Source: Ketobacter sp. MCCC 1A13808 (GTDB lineage Bacteria; Pseudomonadota; Gammaproteobacteria; Pseudomonadales; Ketobacteraceae). From it: a stretch of 64,000 bases of DNA. Positions within the stretch are counted from its first letter, which is position 1, and every line of letters begins with the position of its first letter. Positions 28,493-38,757 of this stretch are shown piece after piece. The notes beneath the pieces are model-generated. The model saw nothing but the letters and a program-made list of their open reading frames with translations, was not told the DNA's origin and ran no database searches. The stretch spans positions 1 through 64,000 of the forward strand of contig NZ_VRKW01000012.1 of the NCBI RefSeq assembly GCF_009746715.1, given 5' to 3'. Position numbers and translations under genes: made by a program.

Positions 28493-29272
28493 ATGCGGTC
28501 ACCTATGAGCACCCCGCTGCAGGGGAAGACGGTGCTCGTTACCCGGCCTGCGGAGCAAGCCGGCGAGCTTACCCGGTGCCTTGCGGGCGCAGGCGCTGAT
28601 GTCATCGTACTTCCCACCTTGGAAATTGAGCCCCTTCAACTCGATCCGGCACAACGCAGCCTGATAATGGAACTGGATCGCTACGATTTTGTTATCTGTG
28701 TTTCTGCCAATGCGGCCGCGCTCGGGCTATCGGCACTTGCTGATTATTGGCCGCAATGGCCGGTGCAGCAACGGTGGATGGCCGTAGGGCCGGCTACCGG
28801 CGAGGAAATGAGGCGTTGGCAGGTGAACCCGAAGGTAGCGCAACAGGGGGCGACCAGCGAAACCCTGTTGGATTGGTCCGAACTGCAACAACTGGTCGAT
28901 CGCAGGGTGCTGATTCTGCGCGGAGAGGGTGGCCGTGAGACTCTGGCGCAAACACTCCAGCAGCGGGGCGCAAAGGTGGAGTACCTGGAATTGTACCGCC
29001 GGGTTTTACCGGACGTCGATGCGCGGCCTTTGCAACGGCGCTTGATACAGGGTGAAACCGTCATTCTAACCGTGACAAGTGGTGATGGATTACGTAATCT
29101 CATGACTTTGATGGGAGCGCAACAGACATTATTGCTGCACAACCCGCTCATTGTAATAAGTGGGCGATTGGCTCAGTTCGCAACGGGACTGGGTTTTAAG
29201 CACGTAATTCAATCTGCAAGCCCGGCGCTCCGGGATGTAATCAACTCTATCGAACAACTGCAAGCCGACTAG
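28493..29272 (+). CDS. hemD: Uroporphyrinogen-III synthase
   Basis: This protein of about 259 residues is of the weakly conserved HemD family: GKTVLVTRPAEQAGEL at the start, VSANAAALGLSAL, and the C-terminal ISGRLAQFATGLGF. It closes hydroxymethylbilane into uroporphyrinogen III. Possible starts are 28493 and 28505; the first is nearer the AGCAGG before the hemC stop. It lies between hemC and hemX, which confirms the call. Confidence 0.92.
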   Translation: MRSPMSTPLQGKTVLVTRPAEQAGELTRCLAGAGADVIVLPTLEIEPLQLDPAQRSLIMELDRYDFVICVSANAAALGLSALADYWPQWPVQQRWMAVGPATGEEMRRWQVNPKVAQQGATSETLLDWSELQQLVDRRVLILRGEGGRETLAQTLQQRGAKVEYLELYRRVLPDVDARPLQRRLIQGETVILTVTSGDGLRNLMTLMGAQQTLLLHNPLIVISGRLAQFATGLGFKHVIQSASPALRDVINSIEQLQAD

Positions 29273-29280
29273 GATGCCGA

Positions 29281-30558
29281 ATGACAGACAAGAAAAACGG
29301 CGGAAATCACACCTCAGATAACCAATCTGATCAAACGCCAATAGCGAACACCGGGACCGCTGCCAACCCGGATCCGGTGGCAGCAAGCGCGCCGCCCTCC
29401 GGAAAAGCCAAAACCAACGCGAAACCGGCAAAAGCCAAACTCACCTGGGCTGCCAGGTTGGTTTTATTATTTTCTTTGTTGCTGTCATTAGCCGCAGCGG
29501 GGGTTGTGGGCTATTTGTTTTATCAGCAGCAACTGGAACGTAATGTAGCGCTAGAAGAGCGGAACGAAATAACCCGCGAGCTGCAGGGGCGTACCACCCA
29601 TCTGGAGCAGATACAAAAACAGATTGACGAAATTACGCGACAACGGTCCCAGGAGCGACGGGCGATCCGATCTGCCAATGAAAACCGGGAAGTGTTGGAA
29701 GCGCGCATGTCGACGCTGGAAGAAAACATAACCTCGATCACCGGTACTAACCGGATTGACTGGATGCTCCGGGAAGTAGAGCACTTTGTTACGGTCGCCG
29801 AGCAGCGTTTGTCTTTGTTGGGGGACACCCGTGGGGCCCTGGCATTATTGACCGAAGCAGACGGTATCGTGCGTGCTATGCAGGAGCCTACCGCACGGCG
29901 GCTGCGCGAAGCTTTGCTTAAAGACATTCACAAACTGAAAGAGGCATCCGCCAGCAATGTCGATGTTGATGGCGTGTTTATTCGGATCAGTTCCTTAACC
30001 GAGCGGGTCGACAAGCTGGGGATTCCCTCCTACGATCTGAAGCAAGGCTCAGTGCAAACACCCAGTGAAGCGATCCCGGATGATGGCATGGCGCTGTTCG
30101 TTTATCGGTTTGATCACTTTCTTAAATCGCTCTTTAATTACCAGAAACACGAAAAAGGCCGCCCTGCAGTACTCACTGCAGACCGGGAATTTTTGGTGCA
30201 AAGCGTAATTCTGTTATTGCAGCAGGCTCAGTTAGCCCTCTTGAGCGGGGACAACGAGGCCTATCACTTGAGTTTGCTGGGCGCAAAGCAGCGGGCTCAA
30301 TTGTTTATTCATCAGCAAAGTGGCGAGAGCAAACTATTCGTCACCGAGGTGAATGATCTGCTCAAAGTGCAATTAGCGCCGAAAGTGCCTTCCATCGAAA
30401 GCTCCTTGAGAGCGGTTCAGGTGTTTCGCGAGTTCTGGTCTAAAGAGAAACTGCTCCGGGAACAGCAGGCCATGAGTTTGCACCGGGAGAATGACAAGAA
30501 AACGAAAACACAGACTAAAGTGAAGCAACCGGAAGCGAAGCAGGAGGAAACTCAGTGA
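29281..30558 (+). CDS. hemX: HemX-like membrane protein
   Basis: This 425-residue protein has an acidic/Ala-rich cytoplasmic head, one membrane helix (about residues 58-80), and a long periplasmic part rich in coiled coil (EERNEITRELQGRT, THLEQIQKQIDE) that fits the HemX family (uroporphyrinogen-III C-methyltransferase in old annotation). No methyltransferase motif is present. Its role is not established; it is always found with hemD and hemY. It overlaps hemY by 4 bp. Confidence 0.9.
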   Translation: MTDKKNGGNHTSDNQSDQTPIANTGTAANPDPVAASAPPSGKAKTNAKPAKAKLTWAARLVLLFSLLLSLAAAGVVGYLFYQQQLERNVALEERNEITRELQGRTTHLEQIQKQIDEITRQRSQERRAIRSANENREVLEARMSTLEENITSITGTNRIDWMLREVEHFVTVAEQRLSLLGDTRGALALLTEADGIVRAMQEPTARRLREALLKDIHKLKEASASNVDVDGVFIRISSLTERVDKLGIPSYDLKQGSVQTPSEAIPDDGMALFVYRFDHFLKSLFNYQKHEKGRPAVLTADREFLVQSVILLLQQAQLALLSGDNEAYHLSLLGAKQRAQLFIHQQSGESKLFVTEVNDLLKVQLAPKVPSIESSLRAVQVFREFWSKEKLLREQQAMSLHRENDKKTKTQTKVKQPEAKQEETQ

Positions 30559-31823
30559 CCGGCCTTCTTAATCTCATCAAATTAAAGCCCTCTACCATCA
30601 TGTTTCTGGTGATGGGCAGTTTAATCGGTGCTTTGTTTTTTAAAGCGGTTGCAAAAGATCCCGGGTATTTGCTGCTGGCCCATGGCCGTCACACCTTTGA
30701 AACCAGTTTACTGGTGGGGGTGCTGTGCATTCTTTTGCTGTGTTATGTGGTGTATTGGACCTGGTCGCTGCTGCGGTGGTTGTTTGATGCCAAGCGCAGC
30801 CAGCGTAATGCCAATCGGCGCACGACCAACGGTCTGATCGCTTTGGCGCAGGGCGATTGGGCGAATGCGGAAAAGCAGTTGGCAAAAGCGGCAAAAAGCA
30901 ACGAAGTACCATTAATAAACTATCTGACGGCAGCTCAGGCTGCCCATGAGCAGGGCAAAACAGAAGGCCGTGATAATTATCTGCGCCTGGCCCACGAAAG
31001 CACCAAAGGCGCCGATGATGCCGTGAGTCTCACCAAAGCACGGTTGCAGTACCAAACCGAACATTGGGAAGAGTGCCTTGCTACGCTAATGAAGCTGTCA
31101 CGTGAGCCCAAAGCGCCGAGCTATGCGTACGTGATTAAAATGTTGTCCAAGGTGTATGTGGAGTTGGAAGACTGGGATAGCTTGCGTGAATTATTACCGG
31201 CGCTAAAAAAGCATAAGGTTGTGAGTGAAGACGCTTTTAGTCAGTTGGCACAAAAGTGCTATGAAGGTAAATTGCGCCGTGCGGTTCGTGGTAGTACTGA
31301 TGAGGAAAAACGTAAGAATCTGAAAGACGTGTGGGATAACTTACCAAAAAAATTCCACAATGAGGCCAGTTTGGTAAAAATTTACGCAGAAGCGCTCATG
31401 GTCGCTAACGCCGGAGAGGATGCCGAGCGTGTTATCACGGATCTTTTGCGGAAAAGCTGGGACGATAGTCTGGTTGAGGTCTACGGTCGGGTTACCGGGG
31501 GCGATGTTCAGAAGCAATTGCTCTGGTGTGAAAACTGGCTTAAGGAGCGCCCCAGTAATCCCATGCTGCTGTTGACCATGGGGCGGCTCAGTTTGCGGCT
31601 GAACCAATGGGATCGGGCCCGTGAATATTTCGAGGCAAGCCTGCGTTCGCGCAAAAGTGCCCAGGCCTATGGTGAGCTGGGACGGTTGTTGAGCCACCTT
31701 GGTAATCACCAATCCAGTAATGAAAACTTTCAGGCCGGACTGGAATTAATTGCAGAACGTTTACCGGATTTGCCGCTACCGGGCACTATCCAGCCAAAAG
31801 AGCCTGAAATAACCCAGGAATAA
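30555..31823 (+). CDS. hemY: HemY-like TPR membrane protein
   Basis: This 422-residue protein has two N-terminal membrane helices (about residues 14-33 and 48-70) and then a HemY_N domain with tetratricopeptide-like helical repeats (NAEKQLAKAAKS, AREYFEASLRS). It is unlike the protoporphyrinogen oxidase also called HemY. It ends the hemCDXY run; the next gene begins 105 bp later. Confidence 0.9.
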   Translation: MTGLLNLIKLKPSTIMFLVMGSLIGALFFKAVAKDPGYLLLAHGRHTFETSLLVGVLCILLLCYVVYWTWSLLRWLFDAKRSQRNANRRTTNGLIALAQGDWANAEKQLAKAAKSNEVPLINYLTAAQAAHEQGKTEGRDNYLRLAHESTKGADDAVSLTKARLQYQTEHWEECLATLMKLSREPKAPSYAYVIKMLSKVYVELEDWDSLRELLPALKKHKVVSEDAFSQLAQKCYEGKLRRAVRGSTDEEKRKNLKDVWDNLPKKFHNEASLVKIYAEALMVANAGEDAERVITDLLRKSWDDSLVEVYGRVTGGDVQKQLLWCENWLKERPSNPMLLLTMGRLSLRLNQWDRAREYFEASLRSRKSAQAYGELGRLLSHLGNHQSSNENFQAGLELIAERLPDLPLPGTIQPKEPEITQE

Positions 31824-31928
31824 CCCGTTCTATTCAAATTTACGCCGCTAAAATTCGGTTTTTGTCCTATCTTTTAATGATGATTAAGGCGTGCGCTTGC
31901 CTGTTTATCATCATAATTAGAGGGAGTT

Positions 31929-34082
31929 ATGGCTGAGTTTTTGCCTAATAAGATTAGAGTTCGGTGCAGGTTATTGTACGTCGAGGACGACCCGGTTCAG
32001 GCGTTGCTGATTAAGCCCCTGCTTGAAGATGAATCGTTTGCGGTCGTCCATGTTTCCAATGGCTATGAAGCATTGGGAGTCTTGCAGCGCAGTCAATTCG
32101 ATATGATTCTGACTGACTATAGAATGCCGAATATGGACGGCATCACCCTCATCAAAGAAGTCAATGCTGCCCGGATTAATCTCCCCATTGTCATACTGAC
32201 CGCCGCCAATGATGTCAGTTTGGCGTTCGCTGCGTTGGACGCCGGGGCGGCTGACTTTATAACCAAAGATGCGGAAAGTAATTACTTAGATATTATTGCC
32301 CCGATATTGATCCGTGCTTTAGGCAAATTCGAGCTGCAACGTCGCGCGGATTTGCTTGCAGAAAAACTAGAAGAAGAAAAAAACCTGTCCCACCTTACCC
32401 TGGATACCCTGATTCAGGGCGTCGTTGTTGTGGATACCGAATATCAACTTCAGTACTGCAACCAGCACTTTAAAGATACCTTCAGCGTGCCAGCTGATAT
32501 AGCCGAGTTGCAAACCGATATTGAGAGTCTTGGCCCTTTATTACAGGGCAACGGGGTGTTATCCGGCGAGTCAGATGCGAAGGCCATCGCCGATCTGTTG
32601 GTCCGACTGCTAAAAGGAGAGCAAAAACGGGCGGAGTTTGAACTCAATAACGGACGCCTCTATGACATTCGCTCCACTCGCTTAGATCATACCGGATTTG
32701 TGCTGACCTTTACCGATGTGACACACCAAAAACAACAGATGCTCGCATTGTCGCGTACGATTGAATGGGCGCCGGTTGCGATGATTGCGGTGAACAGTGA
32801 AGGCCGGATCGTGTTAGCGAACAACAAAGCCTGCGCGCTGTGTGGATATGAAAAGCCCGAATTATTAAATGCCCGCTTGGACAAGTTGCTAATGGAGGAT
32901 GCGCGCGCCGGTTATCCGGCATTGATGCAATCCTATTTTAATGCCGTGTCGCCACAGTCGGTCCACAACCATTTTGAGATGAAGTTGAAAGGCCGTGGTG
33001 GAAAACTGATTCCGGTAGAAATCTCGCTCAGCGGTATTGAGACCTTCAACGAGCCAAGGGTGCTTGCCACCATAGTTGACATTAGTCATCGGAAAGAAGC
33101 GGAAGCTGCGCTCACACGGGCCCATGAGTTAACGCAGTCGATCGTAGATAATTCCCCATTCAGTATTATCGCGACCGATGTTGAAGGCGGCATCCTGGCT
33201 GCCAGCCCTGCCCTGGAAGCATTGCTCCTATATAACAAAGACGAGTTGGTCGGCCAAGGTAACGCGCTTCAGTTTCATTTGAAGGACGAACTTGAAACCC
33301 GAGCGGTGGAACTTTCCAGTGAACTGTCCGAAAATATTATGCCATGCTTTTCGGTGCTGGTGGAAAAAGCCAATAGAGGTGTAGTCGAAAGCCAGAAATG
33401 GAGCTACGTCCGTAAAGACGGCTCTGTGGTCCCGGTCAGTTTAACGGTAACTCTTTTGCGTACCGAGGATGAAGTCGTAACCGGTTATCTGTTGGTGGCT
33501 TATGATATTACCGAGCAGCTACGGGCTAATGAACGAATTCAACACATTGCGCACCATGATCAGTTAACCGGATTGCCCAATCGTACGTTATTGCAGGATC
33601 GGCTGTCCATTTCCCTAAAGCGAATCAAACGGTTTGGCAAGCAAGTGGGCATAATGCTACTGGATCTGGATCGGTTTAAGCAGATAAACGATTCCCTGGG
33701 TCATGCAGTGGGAGATGAATTGTTAATAGCAATGGCGCAAAGGATGAGCTCTGTGGTGCGGGAATCGGATACGGTTTCTCGCTTGGGTGGAGACGAGTTT
33801 GTCATAATTCTACCCGACCTCTCCAGTGTTGATGATGCGGTTATGATCTGTAATAAAGTGGTGGAAGCAATACGGCTTCCTTTGACTATCGGAGAGCATC
33901 TGCTGAATGTAACCACCAGCGTGGGGTTGAGTGTGGCACCGGTCCACGGCATGGATATGGATGCTCTGATAAAGAACGCGGACATTGCTATGTACAATGC
34001 CAAGCAAGAAGGTCGGGATGGATTTAAGCTGTATTCGAAAAGCCTGACCATTCTAAAAGCAAGTGGTGCGGAGAAGGATTAA
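31929..34082 (+). CDS. REC-PAS-GGDEF diguanylate cyclase
   Basis: This 717-residue cytosolic protein has an N-terminal receiver (VEDDPVQ at 19-25; phospho-acceptor in DMILTDYRMPNMDG), a coiled linker, three PAS-like regions (about 150-265, 275-400 and 405-545) and a GGDEF domain. The active site GGDEF is at 620-624 and the inhibitory RxxD site (RESD) lies five residues before it, so it should make cyclic di-GMP under product control. No EAL domain is present. GAGGGAG lies before the ATG. It is independent of the haem genes upstream. Confidence 0.92.
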   Translation: MAEFLPNKIRVRCRLLYVEDDPVQALLIKPLLEDESFAVVHVSNGYEALGVLQRSQFDMILTDYRMPNMDGITLIKEVNAARINLPIVILTAANDVSLAFAALDAGAADFITKDAESNYLDIIAPILIRALGKFELQRRADLLAEKLEEEKNLSHLTLDTLIQGVVVVDTEYQLQYCNQHFKDTFSVPADIAELQTDIESLGPLLQGNGVLSGESDAKAIADLLVRLLKGEQKRAEFELNNGRLYDIRSTRLDHTGFVLTFTDVTHQKQQMLALSRTIEWAPVAMIAVNSEGRIVLANNKACALCGYEKPELLNARLDKLLMEDARAGYPALMQSYFNAVSPQSVHNHFEMKLKGRGGKLIPVEISLSGIETFNEPRVLATIVDISHRKEAEAALTRAHELTQSIVDNSPFSIIATDVEGGILAASPALEALLLYNKDELVGQGNALQFHLKDELETRAVELSSELSENIMPCFSVLVEKANRGVVESQKWSYVRKDGSVVPVSLTVTLLRTEDEVVTGYLLVAYDITEQLRANERIQHIAHHDQLTGLPNRTLLQDRLSISLKRIKRFGKQVGIMLLDLDRFKQINDSLGHAVGDELLIAMAQRMSSVVRESDTVSRLGGDEFVIILPDLSSVDDAVMICNKVVEAIRLPLTIGEHLLNVTTSVGLSVAPVHGMDMDALIKNADIAMYNAKQEGRDGFKLYSKSLTILKASGAEKD

Positions 34083-34205
34083 ATGTTTCAGAAAGCGTAC
34101 CGGCAGAACACTCTCTCGCTGGATTGCCGGCCTTAAACGGAGACAGCGGAATGAGATTAAAGCGCTTTAGCCCACATCAGCTCATTGAAGGGCGGCAATA
34201 ATGTT

Positions 34206-37200
34206 ATGAATAAACAATCTGACACCCGGTTTTTTATTATCGCTGTGATCGCCATATTGATAGTGGGTAGCGGTTTGCTGGTTTATGAGAGTCAAAGTGT
34301 CCAGCGCGGTATTCTCAAAACCACAGGCGACCAGCTGAGAGATCAATTGGTGGTGCGCCACAATATGATCCAGAACAGTATCGAATCGAGCGCCTTAAAG
34401 GTGCGCTTTCTATTCAGTACGCCGCCCGTTAGCGGGCTGGTTCGTGCAGCGCAAAATGGCGGCATAGACCCATTAGACTCAACCCCCACCGAGCGCTGGA
34501 AATCCCGTCTCAAAACCATATACATTGGCTTTCTCGAAAACAATCCTGAAATTTATCAAATACGCTATATTGGCGAAGCGGACTCCGGCAAAGAGCTCAT
34601 CCGGGTGGAGCGGCGTCACAGCAAAATCTCAGCGGCGCCGGATGCGTTATTGCAGTCGAAGGGTGATCAGGAGTATTTCCAGATGATCCGAAAGCTGCCA
34701 CCGGGCGAAGTGTACGTTTCTGATTTAAACCTGAACAAAGAACACGGTAAATTGGAATACCCTTATCGACCCACTTACCGAGTGGGGATGCCGGTGTATG
34801 ACGGGGAGTTCCAGTTTTTCGGTTTGATTATAATTAATGTGGATGCCAAGTTTCTGCTCGATCCGCTGGAGCAAAATTTACATGAAGAATACGTTCTGTA
34901 TTTATTGAATACCAAAGATAACTTCATACTGCATCCTAACGCACGTAACAATTTTTCTTTCGAATTTGGCGATGCACCAAGCTGGGAGGGCACCTTCCAG
35001 GAGCAGGCCTCAAATGGCATCAACGAAAAATTAAAGCAAGCCAACGAAATAGAAACAGCGCAGGCACTCTATTTTCTGGATTCCGAAATTCAGCTGTCCG
35101 GTGCTGAATCTGGCCGCCATTTGAAGCTGATCATCGGAATGCTGGCTGCCGACGTCAATGAAATAGCGATCAGCCAGCGCAACAAGTTGTGGCTTATATC
35201 GGGGATAGTGTTGATTCTGGCAATTTTTTTGATAGCGGCTTACCAGCACTATATCAGTCAAAAAATTGATTTGAGTGACACCCTATCCCAGTATGAAGCC
35301 ATCGTCAGCGGCTCGAGTGACGCCATCGTCGGTATGGATAAAAGTGCCGTTGTAACCAGCTGGAATGACACTGCCCAGGATATGTTTGGTGTCAGCAGGC
35401 GAGCGGCAATCGGCAGTAGTGTATTCGAGTTGTTCGTGACTCGTGAATCCGCCGCATCACTGCAGGAGACCATGAATAAAGTGCTGAACGGTCAGCTGGT
35501 CGTTGCGTTCAAAATTGAGGCCAAACGGCGGAACGGAAGTGTATTTCCTGTTTCGGTCACCCTTTCTCCGATTACCGGAACAAAGAATTCCATCCCCGGT
35601 GTCGCGGCGATAATCCGTGATATTACCGATCAAGTGGATATTGAAGCGAAGCTTCAGAATATGAATGCATCACTCGAAAGGCAGGTGGCTGAACGCACAC
35701 GTGAGCTTGAACTGGCCCGAAACGAAGCGCTGTCGGCGAGTAAATCCAAAAGCGAATTCGTTGCCAACATCAGTCACGAAATACGCACTCCGTTGAATGG
35801 CGTGGCGGGTATGTTGCGGCTACTGCGACGGGGTGGTTTAAGCGAGCAGCAACTTCATTATCTTAAAATGGCCGAGAATAGCAGTGTGATATTATCGGCG
35901 TTGATCAACGATATTCTGGATGTTTCAAAAATCGAGGCAGGCAAACTCGATATAGAGCAAGAGGAATTCGATTTACTGCGTTTGATGTGTGACCTGGCCC
36001 TTACAATGGCGATAAAAGCGCAGGATAAAAAGCTGGAATACATACTCGATGTGGCTGAAATTAAACACCGCTATTTGGTTGGTGATTCTCACCGCATACG
36101 TCAGATCCTGACGAACCTGATTGTGAACGCCATTAAGTTTACGGAGCACGGGGAAGTGTATGTTTCCATGAGAACTCTGGAACAGAGCAATGGTGAGGTA
36201 TTGGTACAAGGCTGCGTCAGGGATTCGGGTGTGGGCATTTCAGAGGAGGGGCAGCGTTATCTGTTTGATGCTTTCGCTCAGGAGGACAGCAGCATTACCC
36301 GCCGCTTCGGTGGAACAGGTTTGGGGTTATCCATCTCCCGGCAATTATGCCGGCTGATGGGGGGTGATATTTCCGTAGTAAGCAAGAAAGGAAGCGGAAG
36401 CGCCTTCAGCTTTGACTTCAGGCTTAGCGACTCGGAGCGCGCCGGCAATGAAGTCCCCTTCCTTGAATTGAGTGAGCGCCTGATTATGATTGCCCATCCA
36501 AACCCAACAGCCGCGAAAACAATGGCTTTGCAGTTGCGAATTTGGAAGGCGAAGGTAGAGGTCTACACCGGGTTATTAAATGCGTTATTGAAGGACGTGG
36601 TGGCGGGCGCTATCACACCCGATGTCATTATCTTGGATCAATCCTTGTTGGATGATAGTGCGGATTTAACCATTCTGGATCAGATGACCGGGGCCAGGCC
36701 AAACATTATGGTGGCAAAGGAGGGGGGCGCAGGACCGGCATTGAAAACAGTGCAATGTCCGATTGAGTGGCTTAATAAACCGGTAACGCCGTTGGATTTG
36801 GGCCGGCGACTGAGCACTGCGCTTTTTAGCGGGCAAAATATTGGTCAATTTGAGAGGGACGATACCGAGCATCATCTTGATCTTGCTGCTTTCGAACCCT
36901 ATGCGGGAACGCGAATCCTATTGGTGGACGACAACGAGGTCAATCTCGAAGTGGCAGAGGGTTTGATCAGTGATATTGGCTTGGAGATCAGCCGGGCAAA
37001 AGACGGGCAGCAGGCTCTCGAGATTATTGAAGCCCAAATCAGGGACCCGTTCAAGTTGGTGTTTATGGATTGCCAGATGCCGGTTATGGACGGGTATACT
37101 GCGACCCAGGCGATTCGTGCCGGTGCCGCAGGCGTCGCCAATAAAGACGTCGTTGTGATTGCCATGACAGCCAATGCCATGGCGGGGGATTCAGACCGTT

Positions 37201-37712
37201 GTTTGCAGGTGGGTATGAACGATTATTTGACAAAACCCATTGATCCCCAGGCATTGGAGCTGAAGTTGTTGTATTGGCTGGAACATGGAAGCCAGTCATC
37301 AAAAGCGGGTGTCATTCTGCCCGATCTGGAAGTTCTGCAAGGCCTTGGCAAAGACATGGCTGAGCCCGTTTCGGACAAGTTGGTATGGGATAGAGCCGCG
37401 TTATTGAAACGCGTGCGCCAATCCGAGTCACGTTTGGCTGAATTAGTGAAAATATTCCTCGATATGTTGCCCGAGCGCCGCCAGCGGGCAGAAGCGGCGG
37501 TAGTGACCAGGCAACTCAATGATATTGCCAATATAGCGCACTCCCTGAAAGGCTCGGCCTCAAGCTTAGGCGGAATGCGGGTTCAGTATTATTCAGAGCA
37601 ACTCGAACTGGCAGCAAAAAGCAATGATCATAATGCCATCGATCTTGCCTGGGCCCGGCTCAGCGCTAGCTGCGATGAATTAGCGATCGTGTTGCAGCGT
37701 GGGGCGGCCTGA
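34206..37712 (+). CDS. Hybrid histidine kinase, BarA-like layout
   Basis: This 1168-residue inner-membrane protein has a membrane helix near residues 11-30, a large periplasmic CACHE-type sensor (about 40-325), a second helix near 332-352, a PAS domain (about 360-480), HisKA with H524 (ISHEIRTPL), HATPase_c, a degenerate receiver lacking the usual acidic pocket (about 750-880), a canonical receiver with D955 (VFMDCQMPVMDG) and an HPt domain with H1112 (AHSLKGSA). It can run a full His-Asp-His relay to an unlinked regulator. The ATG at 34206 is preferred; a TTG at 34185 is possible. No partner regulator lies beside it. Confidence 0.9.
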   Translation: MNKQSDTRFFIIAVIAILIVGSGLLVYESQSVQRGILKTTGDQLRDQLVVRHNMIQNSIESSALKVRFLFSTPPVSGLVRAAQNGGIDPLDSTPTERWKSRLKTIYIGFLENNPEIYQIRYIGEADSGKELIRVERRHSKISAAPDALLQSKGDQEYFQMIRKLPPGEVYVSDLNLNKEHGKLEYPYRPTYRVGMPVYDGEFQFFGLIIINVDAKFLLDPLEQNLHEEYVLYLLNTKDNFILHPNARNNFSFEFGDAPSWEGTFQEQASNGINEKLKQANEIETAQALYFLDSEIQLSGAESGRHLKLIIGMLAADVNEIAISQRNKLWLISGIVLILAIFLIAAYQHYISQKIDLSDTLSQYEAIVSGSSDAIVGMDKSAVVTSWNDTAQDMFGVSRRAAIGSSVFELFVTRESAASLQETMNKVLNGQLVVAFKIEAKRRNGSVFPVSVTLSPITGTKNSIPGVAAIIRDITDQVDIEAKLQNMNASLERQVAERTRELELARNEALSASKSKSEFVANISHEIRTPLNGVAGMLRLLRRGGLSEQQLHYLKMAENSSVILSALINDILDVSKIEAGKLDIEQEEFDLLRLMCDLALTMAIKAQDKKLEYILDVAEIKHRYLVGDSHRIRQILTNLIVNAIKFTEHGEVYVSMRTLEQSNGEVLVQGCVRDSGVGISEEGQRYLFDAFAQEDSSITRRFGGTGLGLSISRQLCRLMGGDISVVSKKGSGSAFSFDFRLSDSERAGNEVPFLELSERLIMIAHPNPTAAKTMALQLRIWKAKVEVYTGLLNALLKDVVAGAITPDVIILDQSLLDDSADLTILDQMTGARPNIMVAKEGGAGPALKTVQCPIEWLNKPVTPLDLGRRLSTALFSGQNIGQFERDDTEHHLDLAAFEPYAGTRILLVDDNEVNLEVAEGLISDIGLEISRAKDGQQALEIIEAQIRDPFKLVFMDCQMPVMDGYTATQAIRAGAAGVANKDVVVIAMTANAMAGDSDRCLQVGMNDYLTKPIDPQALELKLLYWLEHGSQSSKAGVILPDLEVLQGLGKDMAEPVSDKLVWDRAALLKRVRQSESRLAELVKIFLDMLPERRQRAEAAVVTRQLNDIANIAHSLKGSASSLGGMRVQYYSEQLELAAKSNDHNAIDLAWARLSASCDELAIVLQRGAA

Positions 37713-38726
37713 CTATTGCGCTTCACGCGGTGCATAATCAAACACATCTGAAATAATCTGGCCGGCGTCTATACCGGCGGCAATAAAGTCATCGTAGGTG
37801 GCATAGACCATAGCCGGTGATCCACCGACAATAATCGCAGTATCCTTGAAATCGTTGCGATCATCCAGTACCGCTCGGTGCACCAGGCCTTTGCGCGCCG
37901 GCCATTCCGGTTGGTCTGATACGATGGCGATGTAGCGGCAATTAGGATGTCGCATTACCAGGGTTTTCATCTCGTCGTGTAGATATAAATCCCGCACCAG
38001 GCGCGCGCCCCAATACACAAATACGGGACGTTCATCACCGGCAGTAATCAGCGCCTGCAGCATAGCGATCATTTGTGAGATGCCGGTGCTGGCCGCGATC
38101 ATAATGAGCGTTTTGGCGTGTTCCAGGCGGTGCAGGGTGGTATTCCCTAAAGGCAGCCGCAAGCGCAGTAATTCGCCTTCCTTCAGTTGCGGTTTTAACA
38201 ATGGGTAGGAGACGCTGTCCTGGCTGGCGCGAATATGCAGTTCCAGAGTGCGGTCATCGCGGGGGGCATTTGCGATAGAGAACGCAGCACTGATATCCGA
38301 ATCCAGGATGATTTCCAGGTACTGGCCAGCAGAATATTCAATCTTTTTGCCTGCAGGCAGCTTGAACTGGACAATTTTAACGTCCGGATTAATTTGCTTG
38401 ATATGCGTGATTTGAGCGGTAATTTCTTGTGTGGGGAACTGTCCGGGAGCCAACACCTTGTGCACCTCTATTTGAATGTCTTCAATCGGATACGCCAGAC
38501 AGCAGAGTATCGAATCCGCTGCACTATCTGAAGCACTAACTTCGCCAGCGCAGTGTTTTAACTGCACACGACCGAATTTCAGGCGTCCTTCGCATGCCCG
38601 GCAAGACCCTGAGCTGCAACCCCAGGGAATCCGGAAGCCCTGACGCAAAGCCGCTTGTAATACTGACTCACCTTCTGCCACAGTCAGGTTCAGCTGGCGG
38701 GGCAGAAAGGTTACAGTATGAGCCAT
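37713..38726 (-). CDS. 2Fe-2S ferredoxin-flavin reductase
   Basis: This 337-residue protein has an N-terminal plant-type [2Fe-2S] domain (CSSGSCRAC plus a later Cys in LCCLA), an FAD-binding middle (SAGQYLEIIL, FSIANAP) and an NAD-binding domain (IMIAASTGISQMIAML). It belongs to the family annotated as CDP-6-deoxy-3,4-glucoseen reductase-like or oxygenase reductase. It would pass electrons from NAD(P)H to an oxygenase or other partner that is not encoded nearby. In Pseudomonas a similar reductase lies near rho, with ubiD between them; no ubiD is seen here. Confidence 0.88.
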   Translation of the reverse strand: MAHTVTFLPRQLNLTVAEGESVLQAALRQGFRIPWGCSSGSCRACEGRLKFGRVQLKHCAGEVSASDSAADSILCCLAYPIEDIQIEVHKVLAPGQFPTQEITAQITHIKQINPDVKIVQFKLPAGKKIEYSAGQYLEIILDSDISAAFSIANAPRDDRTLELHIRASQDSVSYPLLKPQLKEGELLRLRLPLGNTTLHRLEHAKTLIMIAASTGISQMIAMLQALITAGDERPVFVYWGARLVRDLYLHDEMKTLVMRHPNCRYIAIVSDQPEWPARKGLVHRAVLDDRNDFKDTAIIVGGSPAMVYATYDDFIAAGIDAGQIISDVFDYAPREAQ

Positions 38727-38757
38727 GACGAGGCAGGCCTTATCCGGGTAGCATGAT

